In this document: positions 1 through 8,657 of the stretch, piece by piece
How positions within the stretch are numbered: position 1 is the stretch's first letter
Layout: the number at the start of each line of letters is the position of its first letter
From: Streptococcus oriscaviae
GTDB taxonomy: Bacteria; Bacillota; Bacilli; Lactobacillales; Streptococcaceae
Length of the DNA: 64,000 nucleotides
Reading direction: 5' to 3'
Assembly: GCF_018137985.1 (NCBI RefSeq)
Contig: NZ_CP073084.1
Span: forward strand, 1,984,001 to 2,048,000
Notes under the pieces: generated by a model
What the model saw: the letters and a program-made list of their open reading frames with translations, nothing else
Told to the model about the DNA's origin: nothing
Databases searched by the model: none
Made by a program: the position numbers and the translations under genes

Positions 1-363
1 CATCTGCCAATGGAAATTACCTTTGTCAACAAAGAGGACGTTTTCCAGTACTACAATGATGCGGTTCCTACGGAAGAGATGATTTTTCCGCGGACACCTA
101 GTCAGATTGGCCGCAATGTCGAACTCTGTCATCCGCCTAAGCTGCTGCCCAAGGTGAAAAGGATTTTTACCGCCCTGCGCAGTGGGGAAAAAGACAAGTT
201 TGAGATGTGGTTCAAATCAGAGAGTCGTGGTCAGTTTGTCCATGTCACCTATAAAGCCGTACGGGATGCCCAAGGTGAGTTTCAAGGAGTTTTGGAATAT
301 GTCCAAGATATTGCACCTTATTGGGCCATTGATACGGATTTTTATAGAGAAATTGAGGATTAG
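1..363 (+). CDS. DUF438/PAS-domain protein, C-terminal part (truncated by window edge)
   Basis: The reading frame is open from base 1 (residues HLP precede the first ATG at base 10), so the gene starts upstream and only about 120 C-terminal residues are visible. The LPMEITFVNKED stretch followed by a PAS-like fold ending in EYVQDIAPYW is typical of the C-terminal PAS domain of DUF438 proteins of streptococci and other Firmicutes. These proteins usually carry N-terminal DUF1858/hemerythrin-like domains, which are not visible here. The function is unknown; a sensory role is inferred from the PAS fold. A small DUF1912 gene follows after 32 bp, probably in the same transcript. Confidence 0.75.
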   Translation, partial: HLPMEITFVNKEDVFQYYNDAVPTEEMIFPRTPSQIGRNVELCHPPKLLPKVKRIFTALRSGEKDKFEMWFKSESRGQFVHVTYKAVRDAQGEFQGVLEYVQDIAPYWAIDTDFYREIED

Positions 364-395
364 TCCAGCTCACAGTTAGGAGAATAGAAAGAAAG

Positions 396-650
396 ATGAA
401 TTACGAACAGGAATTTTTAAAAGATTTTGAAGAATGGGTGCAGACCCAGGTGATGGTCAACGAACTGGCTATGAATGAAAGCCGCCGAGTCCTTGAGGAA
501 GATAGGGATGAGCGGGCAGCAGATGCCTATATCCGCTATGAAAGCAAGCTGGATGCCTATCAATTTATCCAAGGGAAATTTGCCAATTACAAGGCTGGCA
601 AGGGGTTCCACGATTTGCCAGAAGGCTTGTTTGGAGAGAAGCGGTATTAG
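396..650 (+). CDS. DUF1912 family small protein
   Basis: An 84-residue acidic, helical protein (MNYEQEFLKDFEEW...) that matches the streptococcal DUF1912 family in length and in the conserved block DAYIRYESKLDAY. No signal peptide or membrane segment is present. The start is supported by an AGGAG-type ribosome site just upstream (about bases 378-384). It sits between the DUF438 gene and a lipoprotein gene on the same strand. The function of the family is unknown. Confidence 0.75.
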   Translation: MNYEQEFLKDFEEWVQTQVMVNELAMNESRRVLEEDRDERAADAYIRYESKLDAYQFIQGKFANYKAGKGFHDLPEGLFGEKRY

Positions 651-680
651 TTGTTGCGTCAGTCAATAAGGAGAAACAAG

Positions 681-1301
681 ATGAAAAAGAAATCAATGCT
701 CAATCTGCTTTGTTTATGTGCGGTTCTAGGCTTATTGTCAGCTTGCGGTTCAAAAATCGGGCAGACCGGAACCTCTTCCAGTTCAAAGGAAACAACCACC
801 GAGCAGACAAGTGCTACCAGCACCGATTCTAGCGATGAAGTGCTGGATTTATCCCAATCCCAACAAATTGGTGATGAACAGTATGGTTACGTCTATGTTC
901 CCAAAGATTGGGTAGCCTTCCATGATTTGGACGGCGGAGAAACTTACCAATATTCTGATTTGGCAGGCTACAATATCGTCACCTTGTTTAGTTACAGCAA
1001 GGAAGACTTGCAGGTCGAGGCGATTGATGACAAGGCGGTGGAAAAGGCCGCAAATTCCTATGCCTATATGATGGAGGAGCAGGGGATTTTTGAAAATGTG
1101 ACGGGAGCCATGACCGAAGTTGTCGGATACAGGGCTTACCAGATCTATGGTATCACTAAGTCTGATGGGAAAATCCTCTGTGCCTGGGTCTTCAGGACAG
1201 AAAAAAGCGACAAGGTCTACTTGGTGTCCTTGGAGGGTGACACTGAAACCTTCTACAAGGTCCTTCCTTTTATTGAGGGAACTTGGTCAGAAACAAAATA
1301 A
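681..1301 (+). CDS. Predicted lipoprotein of unknown function
   Basis: A 206-residue protein beginning MKKKSMLNLL with a hydrophobic signal segment and a lipobox LLSAC, giving a predicted lipidated Cys at about residue 22. A Ser/Thr-rich linker follows (about residues 30-60) before a compact domain rich in aromatic residues, so it should sit on the outer face of the membrane. The ATG at 681 is chosen because an AAGGAG site lies about 8 bp upstream and it places the signal peptide at the N-terminus; the longer reading frame from 651 does not. I do not recognise the C-terminal domain. Confidence 0.7.
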   Translation: MKKKSMLNLLCLCAVLGLLSACGSKIGQTGTSSSSKETTTEQTSATSTDSSDEVLDLSQSQQIGDEQYGYVYVPKDWVAFHDLDGGETYQYSDLAGYNIVTLFSYSKEDLQVEAIDDKAVEKAANSYAYMMEEQGIFENVTGAMTEVVGYRAYQIYGITKSDGKILCAWVFRTEKSDKVYLVSLEGDTETFYKVLPFIEGTWSETK

Positions 1302-1307
1302 AATCCA

Positions 1308-1336
1308 TTGCAATCTAGCGCCATCTCTGTTAAAAT
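1308..1336 (+). promoter_or_regulatory. Sigma-A type promoter of the T-box/valS transcript
   Basis: A -35 element TTGCAA (1308-1313), a 17-nt spacer and a -10 element TAAAAT (1331-1336). It lies directly before the T-box leader. The predicted start near 1342 would fall at the very 5' end of the leader structure. Confidence 0.6.
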
Positions 1337-1339
1337 AGG

Positions 1340-1540
1340 AGTATTCAGAGGTGTTTTGAAGCCCATTTGTCACAGGAAGCGGCGTTACTGAGAAATCCGC
1401 ACAAATGTCAAAACTGGTTGCTGATGGAAAAAATGAATAACTGAAGTTGCGGATGCCCTGTCATCCGAATCTGGGTGGTACCGCGGAAATCGAAAGAAAT
1501 TCGTCCCTGTCTAGCAAGTCTAGGCGGGGATTATTTATTT
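1340..1540 (+). promoter_or_regulatory. T-box riboswitch leader with terminator, probably tRNA-Val responsive
   Basis: The T-box antiterminator core TGGTACCGCGG is at 1476-1486. The competing terminator follows (arms 1504-1514 and 1520-1530, then a T-rich run to 1540). A stem III-like hairpin is at 1450-1455/1462-1467. An AGTA motif (1340-1343) and helix TTCAG/CTGAA (1344-1348/1441-1445) place the canonical context GAA-GTT-G at 1443-1449, so the specifier would be GTT (Val). The UGGU bulge fits a tRNA with discriminator A. The next aminoacyl-tRNA synthetase gene downstream is valS, 2.5 kb away. The T-box class is clear; the fold of stem I was done by eye and the specifier is less certain. Confidence 0.85.
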
Positions 1541-1554
1541 GGAAAGGAGAAAAC

Positions 1555-1944
1555 ATGCTGCATCATATTGAAACCTATGTTTCCAATTTGAAAACATCGC
1601 GCGAATTTTATGACTTTCTTCTGACCAAACTGGGCTACTCTCTCTATCAAGAATGGGAGGAAGGGGTATCCTTTAAAAAAGCAGAGCAGTACTTGGTCTT
1701 TGTCCAAACGCCCAAGGATTTCTTAGAGGAAGGTTATCACCGTTGCCGTACGGGTCTCAACCACCTAGCTTTCCATGCGGGAACACCTGATGACATTGAC
1801 CAATGGCGGAAAGAATTTTTGACCAGACGAGTCAAACTGCTCTACGACGACCGCTATCCTCATGCAGGAGGGCCAGACCACTATGCCCTCTATCTGGAAG
1901 ATCCCGATGGGATTAAGATTGAGTTGGTGGGGGAGGAAAAATGA
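1555..1944 (+). CDS. VOC-family (glyoxalase/bleomycin-resistance fold) protein
   Basis: A 129-residue single VOC module starting MLHHIETYVSNLKTS and ending with the metal-site-like block DPDGIKIELVGE. The family binds a divalent metal and acts in isomerase, dioxygenase or drug-binding roles; the substrate cannot be told from sequence. The ATG at 1555 is supported by AAAGGAGA immediately upstream and follows the T-box terminator, so it is the first gene of the T-box transcript. Its stop overlaps the next start by 4 bp (ATGA), which indicates translational coupling. Confidence 0.8.
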   Translation: MLHHIETYVSNLKTSREFYDFLLTKLGYSLYQEWEEGVSFKKAEQYLVFVQTPKDFLEEGYHRCRTGLNHLAFHAGTPDDIDQWRKEFLTRRVKLLYDDRYPHAGGPDHYALYLEDPDGIKIELVGEEK

Positions 1945-2699
1945 CCATTCCAATCAAACTTTACGAACCCCTTTACCAGCTCAAACCCATTGCAGAGAAT
2001 ATCTGGATAGTGGATGGGCCTGCTATTGAGATGCCTTTTGGTTTAGCCAAGGTGCCTTTTTCCACTAGAATGACCGTCGTCAGACTGGCAAATGGCAAAC
2101 TCTGGTGCCATTCGCCCATTCAGCCAAATCAGACCTTGCTGGACAGTCTGGCCCAGCTGGGAGAGGTGGCCTATCTGATTGGGCCCAATAAGCTTCACTA
2201 TGCCTATCTCCAAGCTTGGAAGGACATCTATCCGCAGGCGCAAGTCTGGCTGGCTCCAGGAATTGACCAGCGGGCCCGTGCCCAGAAAATACCTCTGCCA
2301 CAAGGGCAGAAATTGACAGAACAAGCGCCCTCTGCCTGGTCGGCGGAACTGGACCAAGTTCTCTTCAAGGGGAGCCGCTTTATGCAGGAAGTTGTCTTTT
2401 TCCACAAGGACAGCAAAACCCTGATTTTGACCGATATGATTGAAAATATCGAAACCCATCAGATGAAACCCTATCAGCGCCTGCTCTACAAGCTAGGCGA
2501 CAATGCCTATCCCAATGGCAAAACGCCTAGAGATTTGCGCCTGACCTTTGTCGGCAAGAAAAAAGCAGCCCGCACCAGCTTTGAAACCCTGAAAAACTGG
2601 AAACCAGAAAAAATTATCCTAGCCCATGGCCAGTGTTTTCTGGAAAATGGACAGGAAGAACTGAAGAGAGCCTTTCAGTGGGTGGGGGAGGAGAAATAA
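1941..2699 (+). CDS. DUF4336 family protein (metallo-beta-lactamase-like fold)
   Basis: A 252-residue protein resembling DUF4336 proteins, with blocks NIWIVDGPAI near the N-terminus, a central VAYLIGPNKLHYAYL and LTDMIENI, and ILAHGQCF near the C-terminus. The family is related to metallo-beta-lactamase-fold hydrolases, but no classical HxHxDH motif is visible, so catalysis is uncertain. It overlaps the VOC gene by 4 bp and is followed after 2 bp by a DUF3800 gene. Base composition matches the core genome. Placed in the T-box operon ahead of valS. Confidence 0.7.
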   Translation: MTIPIKLYEPLYQLKPIAENIWIVDGPAIEMPFGLAKVPFSTRMTVVRLANGKLWCHSPIQPNQTLLDSLAQLGEVAYLIGPNKLHYAYLQAWKDIYPQAQVWLAPGIDQRARAQKIPLPQGQKLTEQAPSAWSAELDQVLFKGSRFMQEVVFFHKDSKTLILTDMIENIETHQMKPYQRLLYKLGDNAYPNGKTPRDLRLTFVGKKKAARTSFETLKNWKPEKIILAHGQCFLENGQEELKRAFQWVGEEK

Positions 2700-2701
2700 G
2701 T

Positions 2702-4033
2702 ATGTATTATCTATTTATGGACGAAAAAGGTCCACAGAATTCTTTCAAAATTACAAAGCCCTTTGATAAACAAAATAAGTTGTCTTATGCTAACGATAAT
2801 ATGCACTCCTATGTTGCTAATGTAATTCAAATTGAAAAAACAGATTATGAATTTATTGAAGAAGAGTATCATCAAATAGTTGAAACATATTTATCTACTA
2901 GACAACAGTTACAATGGTCATTAAAAAATAAAAATAAAGAACTTAAAGGTTTAGATTTACTAAAGACAAACTTTGATTATGGGATTGCTTCCATGAAAGA
3001 TAATGAAGTTCAGTTTTATACATCGCTCTTTCGAATGTTAAACCGACACAGTGTTGATAACTTACTGTTTATGATTAGTAAGATGTCAATTATTACTTCA
3101 TCAAGATTATCCAATTTCTTTTACTTTTTAGATGAAAATACGGACTTCTCGCCATTTATTGCGAAATACGTTTTGACCAAGTATGCTGAAATTGAAGCCT
3201 CAAAAAAGGTTATTGAAGCTCTATTAGATAAAACATTGCCAATAAGGCCCTTGCTTAAATTAATAAAAGAGGATTTGAAGCGGATTATTAATAATAATCA
3301 AGGTAATTTGAGGATGGCTCAACAACTTGATATCTATAAACAACTGATAACAGCAATGGATAGGGTAATTCTAAGCCATAGAATTAGACTTTCTGAGCCA
3401 ACGATAGATATTTCTTTTGATTGGAATAAAGTAAAATGGGCATTTGATTTGTGGATGACTGAACAAAGATTTCCTGCTAACCATATTGAATGGATACTGT
3501 TCTTAGATGAAGGAATACCTAGTGGCACATTTAATGGTTTAGAGATTTCAAGAATTATTGAAGGCTGCGACTCTAGGGACCATGTCGGATTACAAATAAC
3601 AGATATGATTGTTGTTTTGATAGGAAAGTTGGTTTCACAAATAACAGCAAATACGAGATATGACTTTACTAAGTCTGACCAGCGAGTATTATTAGATGAG
3701 GAATATTTTAACTTAGATGAGCAACAATATAACTTAATTACAGAGTTAAATAAATTTCTTTTGGATAAAGAGACAAATTATCATTTTGTAAACGATGCTT
3801 ATTTTGATGAATCTTTGTCACTTCAAGTTTACATAGGTTATATCGCTTCATTTGACAATTTTAAGCAGTTTACGTCAATTAAGGCAAAAGATCATGTTGA
3901 TTGGTATTTTCAAAATTTTGTTAAGCAGTCAGAAGAAAAATATTTTGAGGGTATGAAAAATGAATCAATGGCCAAATGTATGTTTGGTAGTTTAAAAGAA
4001 GGAATAGAAGATGGCACAGTTAGACCATTGTAA
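2702..4033 (+). CDS. DUF3800 domain protein, AT-rich cargo between the T-box genes and valS
   Basis: A 443-residue protein starting [10 protein letters not shown], the acidic first-strand motif of DUF3800 (RNase H-like superfamily), with a late [10 protein letters not shown] block matching the QxxD motif of the family. DUF3800 genes are scattered in accessory and defence-associated regions, but no activity is proven. The start is chosen at the ATG placing the DUF3800 motif at the N-terminus; a ribosome site overlaps the end of DUF4336 (GGAGGAG). The gene is markedly more AT-rich than its neighbours on both sides, which suggests later insertion into the valS transcription unit. valS follows after 20 bp. 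Confidence 0.7.
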   Translation: MYYLFMDEKGPQNSFKITKPFDKQNKLSYANDNMHSYVANVIQIEKTDYEFIEEEYHQIVETYLSTRQQLQWSLKNKNKELKGLDLLKTNFDYGIASMKDNEVQFYTSLFRMLNRHSVDNLLFMISKMSIITSSRLSNFFYFLDENTDFSPFIAKYVLTKYAEIEASKKVIEALLDKTLPIRPLLKLIKEDLKRIINNNQGNLRMAQQLDIYKQLITAMDRVILSHRIRLSEPTIDISFDWNKVKWAFDLWMTEQRFPANHIEWILFLDEGIPSGTFNGLEISRIIEGCDSRDHVGLQITDMIVVLIGKLVSQITANTRYDFTKSDQRVLLDEEYFNLDEQQYNLITELNKFLLDKETNYHFVNDAYFDESLSLQVYIGYIASFDNFKQFTSIKAKDHVDWYFQNFVKQSEEKYFEGMKNESMAKCMFGSLKEGIEDGTVRPL

Positions 4034-4053
4034 AAAGAACAGGAGAACCTAAA

Positions 4054-6702
4054 ATGAAAGAATTATCACCAAAATACAATCCAGCCGAGGTTGAGGCTGG
4101 GCGTTATCAGACTTGGTTGGACCAAGATGTGTTCAAGCCGTCGGGCGATGCGGAGGCGAAGCCCTATTCCATCGTGATTCCGCCGCCTAATGTGACGGGG
4201 AAATTGCACCTGGGGCATGCCTGGGACACGACTTTGCAGGACATCATCATCCGTCAGAAGCGGATGCAGGGCTTTGATACCCTCTGGCTGCCGGGTATGG
4301 ACCACGCAGGCATTGCGACGCAAGCTAAGGTGGAGGAGCGCTTGCGGGAGCAGGGCGTGACCCGTTATAACCTGGGTCGGGAAAAATTCCTGGAGAAAGT
4401 TTGGGAATGGAAAGACGAGTATGCGGCCACCATTCGTGAGCAGTGGGGCAAGCTGGGCCTATCCCTAGACTATCAGCGGGACCGTTTCACATTGGACGAA
4501 GGCTTGTCAAAAGCCGTTCGCAAGGTCTTTGTGGATCTCTACAAAAAAGGCTGGATCTACCGCGGTGAATTTATCATCAACTGGGATCCAGCAGCCCGCA
4601 CAGCCCTTTCTGACATCGAGGTCATCCACAAGGATGTTGATGGGGCCTTCTACCACATGACCTATATGTTGGAGGACGGATCTCAAGGGCTGCAGGTAGC
4701 CACTACCCGGCCTGAAACCATGTTTGGTGACGTTGCGGTTGCGGTCAATCCAGAAGACCCTCGTTACAAGGACTTGATTGGCAAAAATGTCATCCTGCCT
4801 ATCGTTAACAAGCCAATTCCGATTGTAGCCGATGAACATGCCGACCCAGAATTTGGAACGGGTGTCGTAAAAATCACCCCTGCCCATGACCCCAACGACT
4901 TTGAGGTCGGCCAGCGCCACAATTTACCACAGGTCAATGTCATGAATGACGATGGCACTATGAACGAGCTAGCTGGGGAATTTGTCGGCATGGACCGCTT
5001 TGAAGCCCGCAAGGCAACAGTCAAGAAACTGGAAGAGCTGGGCGCTCTGGTTAAAATCGAAAACCGTGTGCACTCGGTCGGCCACTCTGAGCGGACAGGG
5101 GTTATGGTGGAGCCTCGCCTGTCCACACAGTGGTTCGTCAAGATGGATGAGCTGGCCAAGAATGCCATTGCCAATCAGGCGACAGAGGACAGGGTAGACT
5201 TCTATCCGTCTCGTTTCAACGACACCTTCCTGCAATGGATGGAAAATGTCCACGACTGGGTGATTTCCCGTCAGCTCTGGTGGGGGCATCAAATTCCAGC
5301 CTGGTACAATGAAGCAGGCGACATCTATGTCGGCGAAGAAGCGCCAGCAGGCGATGACTGGGTGCAGGATGAGGATGTTCTGGACACCTGGTTCAGCTCT
5401 GCCCTTTGGCCCTTCTCTACCATGGGCTGGCCGGATGAAGAGGCGGCTGACTTCAAGCGCTATTTCCCAACCTCAACCCTGGTCACTGGCTACGACATCA
5501 TCTTCTTCTGGGTGTCTCGGATGATTTTCCAATCCCTGGAATTTACAGGCCGTCAGCCATTTAAGAATGTCCTCATCCATGGTCTCATCCGTGATGAGCA
5601 AGGCCGCAAGATGTCCAAGTCGCTGGGCAACGGGATTGACCCAATGGATGTCATCGACCAATACGGTGCAGACGCTCTGCGCTGGTTCCTGTCTAATGGC
5701 TCTGCCCCAGGACAGGATGTCCGTTTCTCCTATGAAAAAATGGATGCCAGCTGGAACTTCATCAACAAGATCTGGAACATTTCCCGCTATATCCTCATGA
5801 ATAATGAGGGCTTGACGCTGGAGGCGGCGCGTGACAATGTGGCCAAGGTAGCTAGCGGTCAGGCTGGCAATGTGACCGATCGCTGGATTCTCCACAATCT
5901 CAATGAGACCATCGCCAAGGTGACGGAGAACGTTGATAAGTTTGAGTTCGGTGTGGCGGGGCATATCCTCTACAACTTTATCTGGGATGAGTTTGCGGAT
6001 TGGTATGTGGAGCTGACCAAGGAGGTGCTGTACAGCGACAATGAGGCTGAAAAAGTCATCACCCGCTCGGTTCTCCTCTACACCCTAGACCAGATTCTCC
6101 GCCTGCTTCACCCGATTATGCCATTTGTGACGGAGGAAATCTTCGGTCAAATCTCTGATGGTACCATCGTGACAGCTGCTTATCCTGTGGTCAACCCTGC
6201 CTTTGAAAATGCGGAAGCCCACAAGGGAGTGGAAAGCCTCAAGGACCTGATCCGTGCGGTGCGAAATGCTAGAAGCGAAGTCAATGTTGCCCCATCTAAG
6301 CCCATTACCATCTTGATTAAGACGGCAGATTCTGAGCTAGAAGCCTTCTTCAAGGCTAATATCAACTACATCCGCCGCTTCACCAATCCAGAGAAATTGG
6401 AAATCGCAAGCAACCTGACCGCGCCAGAATTGGCCATGTCAGCCGTCATCACAGGAGCCGAAATCTTCCTGCCCCTGGCTGATCTGCTCAATGTCGAGGA
6501 AGAACTGGAACGCCTCAACAAAGAACTGGCCAAGTGGCAAAAAGAACTGGACATGGTCGGCAAAAAACTCAGCAACGAACGCTTCATCGCCAACGCCAAA
6601 CCAGAAATCGTCCAAAAAGAAAAAGACAAACAAGCCGACTACCAAGCCAAATTCGACGCCACAGTAGCGCGGATTGAAGAGATGAGGAAGTTGGTGGGGT
6701 GA
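4054..6702 (+). CDS. valS: Valyl-tRNA synthetase
   Basis: An 882-residue class I aminoacyl-tRNA synthetase that charges tRNA-Val in the cytoplasm. The HIGH signature is LHLGH within the PPPNVTGK block near residue 50, and the KMSKS signature is at about residue 519 ([10 protein letters not shown]). A large CP1 editing insertion lies between them ([10 protein letters not shown] block). The C-terminus is a Lys/Glu-rich coiled coil typical of ValRS. Length is normal for the family. A ribosome site (AGGAG) lies 8 bp before the ATG. It is the distal gene of the predicted T-box operon, so charging of tRNA-Val probably controls its transcription. Confidence 0.97.
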   Translation: MKELSPKYNPAEVEAGRYQTWLDQDVFKPSGDAEAKPYSIVIPPPNVTGKLHLGHAWDTTLQDIIIRQKRMQGFDTLWLPGMDHAGIATQAKVEERLREQGVTRYNLGREKFLEKVWEWKDEYAATIREQWGKLGLSLDYQRDRFTLDEGLSKAVRKVFVDLYKKGWIYRGEFIINWDPAARTALSDIEVIHKDVDGAFYHMTYMLEDGSQGLQVATTRPETMFGDVAVAVNPEDPRYKDLIGKNVILPIVNKPIPIVADEHADPEFGTGVVKITPAHDPNDFEVGQRHNLPQVNVMNDDGTMNELAGEFVGMDRFEARKATVKKLEELGALVKIENRVHSVGHSERTGVMVEPRLSTQWFVKMDELAKNAIANQATEDRVDFYPSRFNDTFLQWMENVHDWVISRQLWWGHQIPAWYNEAGDIYVGEEAPAGDDWVQDEDVLDTWFSSALWPFSTMGWPDEEAADFKRYFPTSTLVTGYDIIFFWVSRMIFQSLEFTGRQPFKNVLIHGLIRDEQGRKMSKSLGNGIDPMDVIDQYGADALRWFLSNGSAPGQDVRFSYEKMDASWNFINKIWNISRYILMNNEGLTLEAARDNVAKVASGQAGNVTDRWILHNLNETIAKVTENVDKFEFGVAGHILYNFIWDEFADWYVELTKEVLYSDNEAEKVITRSVLLYTLDQILRLLHPIMPFVTEEIFGQISDGTIVTAAYPVVNPAFENAEAHKGVESLKDLIRAVRNARSEVNVAPSKPITILIKTADSELEAFFKANINYIRRFTNPEKLEIASNLTAPELAMSAVITGAEIFLPLADLLNVEEELERLNKELAKWQKELDMVGKKLSNERFIANAKPEIVQKEKDKQADYQAKFDATVARIEEMRKLVG

Positions 6703-6724
6703 GGTCTATATGGGCTGAACTAAG

Positions 6725-6756
6725 AAAACGTTAAGATAGATGCTAACGTTTTTTGG
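6725..6756 (+). terminator. Rho-independent terminator after valS
   Basis: Perfect 9-bp arms AAAACGTTA (6725-6733) and TAACGTTTT (6744-6752) around a 10-nt loop, running into T residues. Located 23 bp after the valS stop. Confidence 0.75.
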
Positions 6757-6779
6757 TAGAATAAATGAGGAAATAAAAA

Positions 6780-7349
6780 GTGAATGAAGATATTGCGTAT
6801 CAAATTTTAAATAGGCATGAAAATCAATATTACTCAGAAGATGGTCAGTTTGTAATAGAGTATAAATATTTTCCTATTGGTAGGAAGGGACAGGATTTTC
6901 TCAGAGCTTTTGATTTAATTTTTAGTCAACATGGAAAGTTAGTTTATTATAATGATGTCCAATATAAGGTCATTAATGGAAGGTATGGTTATCATAATGG
7001 TGGAATATTTGATAATTTTTTGAGTGATCATTATGCTAAAGCATATTTAAAAGAACTCCCCCATATTAATGTATTGGCTGATGAAGTAACGGTTTCTGCT
7101 GCTCAAGTGACGATTTATAGTAATTCAATTGCACAAATTAAAGCTGAGAGATTTATATATTCAGATGAACTGAATTCTTTAGAAAATACTCAGTTACTTA
7201 ATGTATTAAATCGGATCCTAGAGGAATTAGAAGGGGAAGAAAATCCATCTGATGAAAATCTAAAATTTCTTAGAACAGTTGCAAGATCAACTTCAGAATT
7301 AGCTGGCTTTGCAGCAAATATAATTACTATTCTAAGCCCTTTTTTATAA
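6780..7349 (+). CDS. Hypothetical protein of unknown family
   Basis: A 189-residue AT-rich gene starting at GTG (6780) with a GAGG ribosome site about 10 bp upstream; the nearby ATG at 6784 is in another frame. The protein begins MNEDIAYQILNRHENQYY and ends in a hydrophobic/amphipathic segment GFAANIITILSPFL that could contact a membrane. I recognise no domain. It opens the AT-rich accessory region after valS and stands alone, with a possible -10 TATAAT immediately after its stop. Codon use (many A/T-ending codons) resembles the methyltransferase cluster rather than valS, which suggests horizontal origin. Confidence 0.6.
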   Translation: MNEDIAYQILNRHENQYYSEDGQFVIEYKYFPIGRKGQDFLRAFDLIFSQHGKLVYYNDVQYKVINGRYGYHNGGIFDNFLSDHYAKAYLKELPHINVLADEVTVSAAQVTIYSNSIAQIKAERFIYSDELNSLENTQLLNVLNRILEELEGEENPSDENLKFLRTVARSTSELAGFAANIITILSPFL

Positions 7350-7523
7350 TGATATAATAGAACGATTATTTTCTACCCTTTGTCAAAGATGAAGCAATTG
7401 TTCAACGTTAAATATTTTATGATAAGTATATAAACGACTTTAATGAGTTTAGGTAGAAGTATAGCCGTAAAGTTTGTTAGGTGTTATAAGGCAATACGTT
7501 GTCATGATGAGACGATGTAGGGG

Positions 7524-7569
7524 GCAATCGTATGTGGCTTGGTTGAAGTCACCTACGATTGTCTTTTTT
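7524..7569 (+). terminator. Strong hairpin with T-run, possible end of a small RNA
   Basis: Arms CAATCGTA (7525-7532) and TACGATTG (7554-7561) with an inner GTG/CAC extension, followed by TCTTTTTT. It is about 175 bp after the stop of the upstream gene, with no ORF between, and two TATAAT boxes lie at 7345-7350 and 7353-7358. It may terminate the upstream gene transcript or an independent small RNA. Confidence 0.6.
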
Positions 7570-7604
7570 GTATCTCATGAGAGTCCGTAGTGTGACAGGT
7601 GGGA

Positions 7605-8130
7605 CTAGTTGTGGCTGCCCTTGTACAGAATCTTTCTAGTGTAAGAATCCTCACGTTCGGTAATGTGTTCTTGAGCTAAGCTGAGATCTATAAGCGATAA
7701 AGGCATTGATTTGATTGGCGGACTGAAACTGATGACTATCTTCCGAAATAATACTTTTTGTAGTGGTTTCTGCGGAGAGTAAAATTTTGTATTCTGTCAA
7801 TAGCTCAGCTAGAACAGCTATCTTTGGTAAGCTTGTTCTCTACAATTTGTCAGTCTAGGAAATTTCTTTGCATAATATTAATAAAGGTAGGATAAGACTT
7901 TTTGCAGGGTCAAGTGACTTTCCAGCTAATTATTTGATTAGAGTTTCAGAGATTCACTTAGGGGTGACTGTCGAATAACTTTTTGGTTTCTAAAGGATTA
8001 AGACGTGGAAAAGTAAAAAGTCTGAGGATGACGGAAGCCAATAGCAATGTTAGACACAATATTTTGACCATTGATAAAAATAGTTACACTTAGTTTATCT
8101 TATTTGCATCAATTCCCCAAAATTGTCCAC
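7605..8130 (-). pseudogene. Decayed IS110-family transposase
   Basis: Minus-strand reading gives broken but recognisable transposase pieces. At about 8122-8102 lies WGIDANK, like the N-terminal GIDVSK motif of IS110 transposases. At about 7830-7684 lies a frame with TTTKSIISED and SANQINAFIA, and in another frame at 7693-7605 HITERED and RKILYK, ending in a stop. These match the conserved C-terminal block of IS110/IS1111 transposases (FxSxxQLNAF ... GNxxxRKILY). Several frameshifts and stops occur, and only about 525 bp remain of a usual gene of about 1.2 kb, so internal sequence has been lost. The rest of the 7350-8657 gap (8131-8657) holds no gene that I can support. Confidence 0.7.
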
Positions 8131-8622
8131 CTAATGTTCGTCTTTTGGTCTGGAGTAATTCCTAGTTTTATTGACCTCATCTTCAATACTTAACATTAAG
8201 TGTCCCGTATGCTTTGATAAAAATATCCCTCAAACAGATATGTTGCCGATTTGTTTTACTGTTTCTAAAATCAAAAAGATCTAGGATTTGATAAGATATC
8301 TATATTTTAACCTATAGAATATAAGCAACCATTCTCTCCCATCGGAGAATTCTTCACTGATAATCATATATAAGGTTATTTGAGAAAATAATGAATACAA
8401 TAAGTGTATAAAACTTACAAAAACTCAGTAATCAAGGAGTCATTAATTTCATTGGAGTTACTATTTAACATAGAAATTGTATGTTTGTAAAAGATTTTCG
8501 AATCGGATTATTTTGCACTACTTTGTAATTGAATATGCGAACTTAGAAATAAACTAAACTGGTAGAAGATGTATTTTACTTGATTTCATAATACATTTTT
8601 AGTTAATAGTATAAATCTGTGA

Positions 8623-8628
8623 TATAAT
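8623..8628 (+). promoter_or_regulatory. -10 box of the methyltransferase cluster
   Basis: TATAAT in an AT-rich region 30 bp before the GTG start of the first methyltransferase. No good -35 is visible at 16-18 nt. Confidence 0.4.
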
Positions 8629-8657
8629 GGAGTGGTTAGGAAATAGGAGAAAATATT

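Noticed and set aside
4066..6645. Several long open frames on the minus strand and in other plus frames inside valS
   Set aside because: They are by-products of the GC-rich codon pattern of valS, have no ribosome sites and no family resemblance.
7524..7569. tracrRNA or CRISPR-related RNA
   Set aside because: No cas genes and no regularly spaced repeats exist anywhere in the window; the hairpin is a plain terminator.
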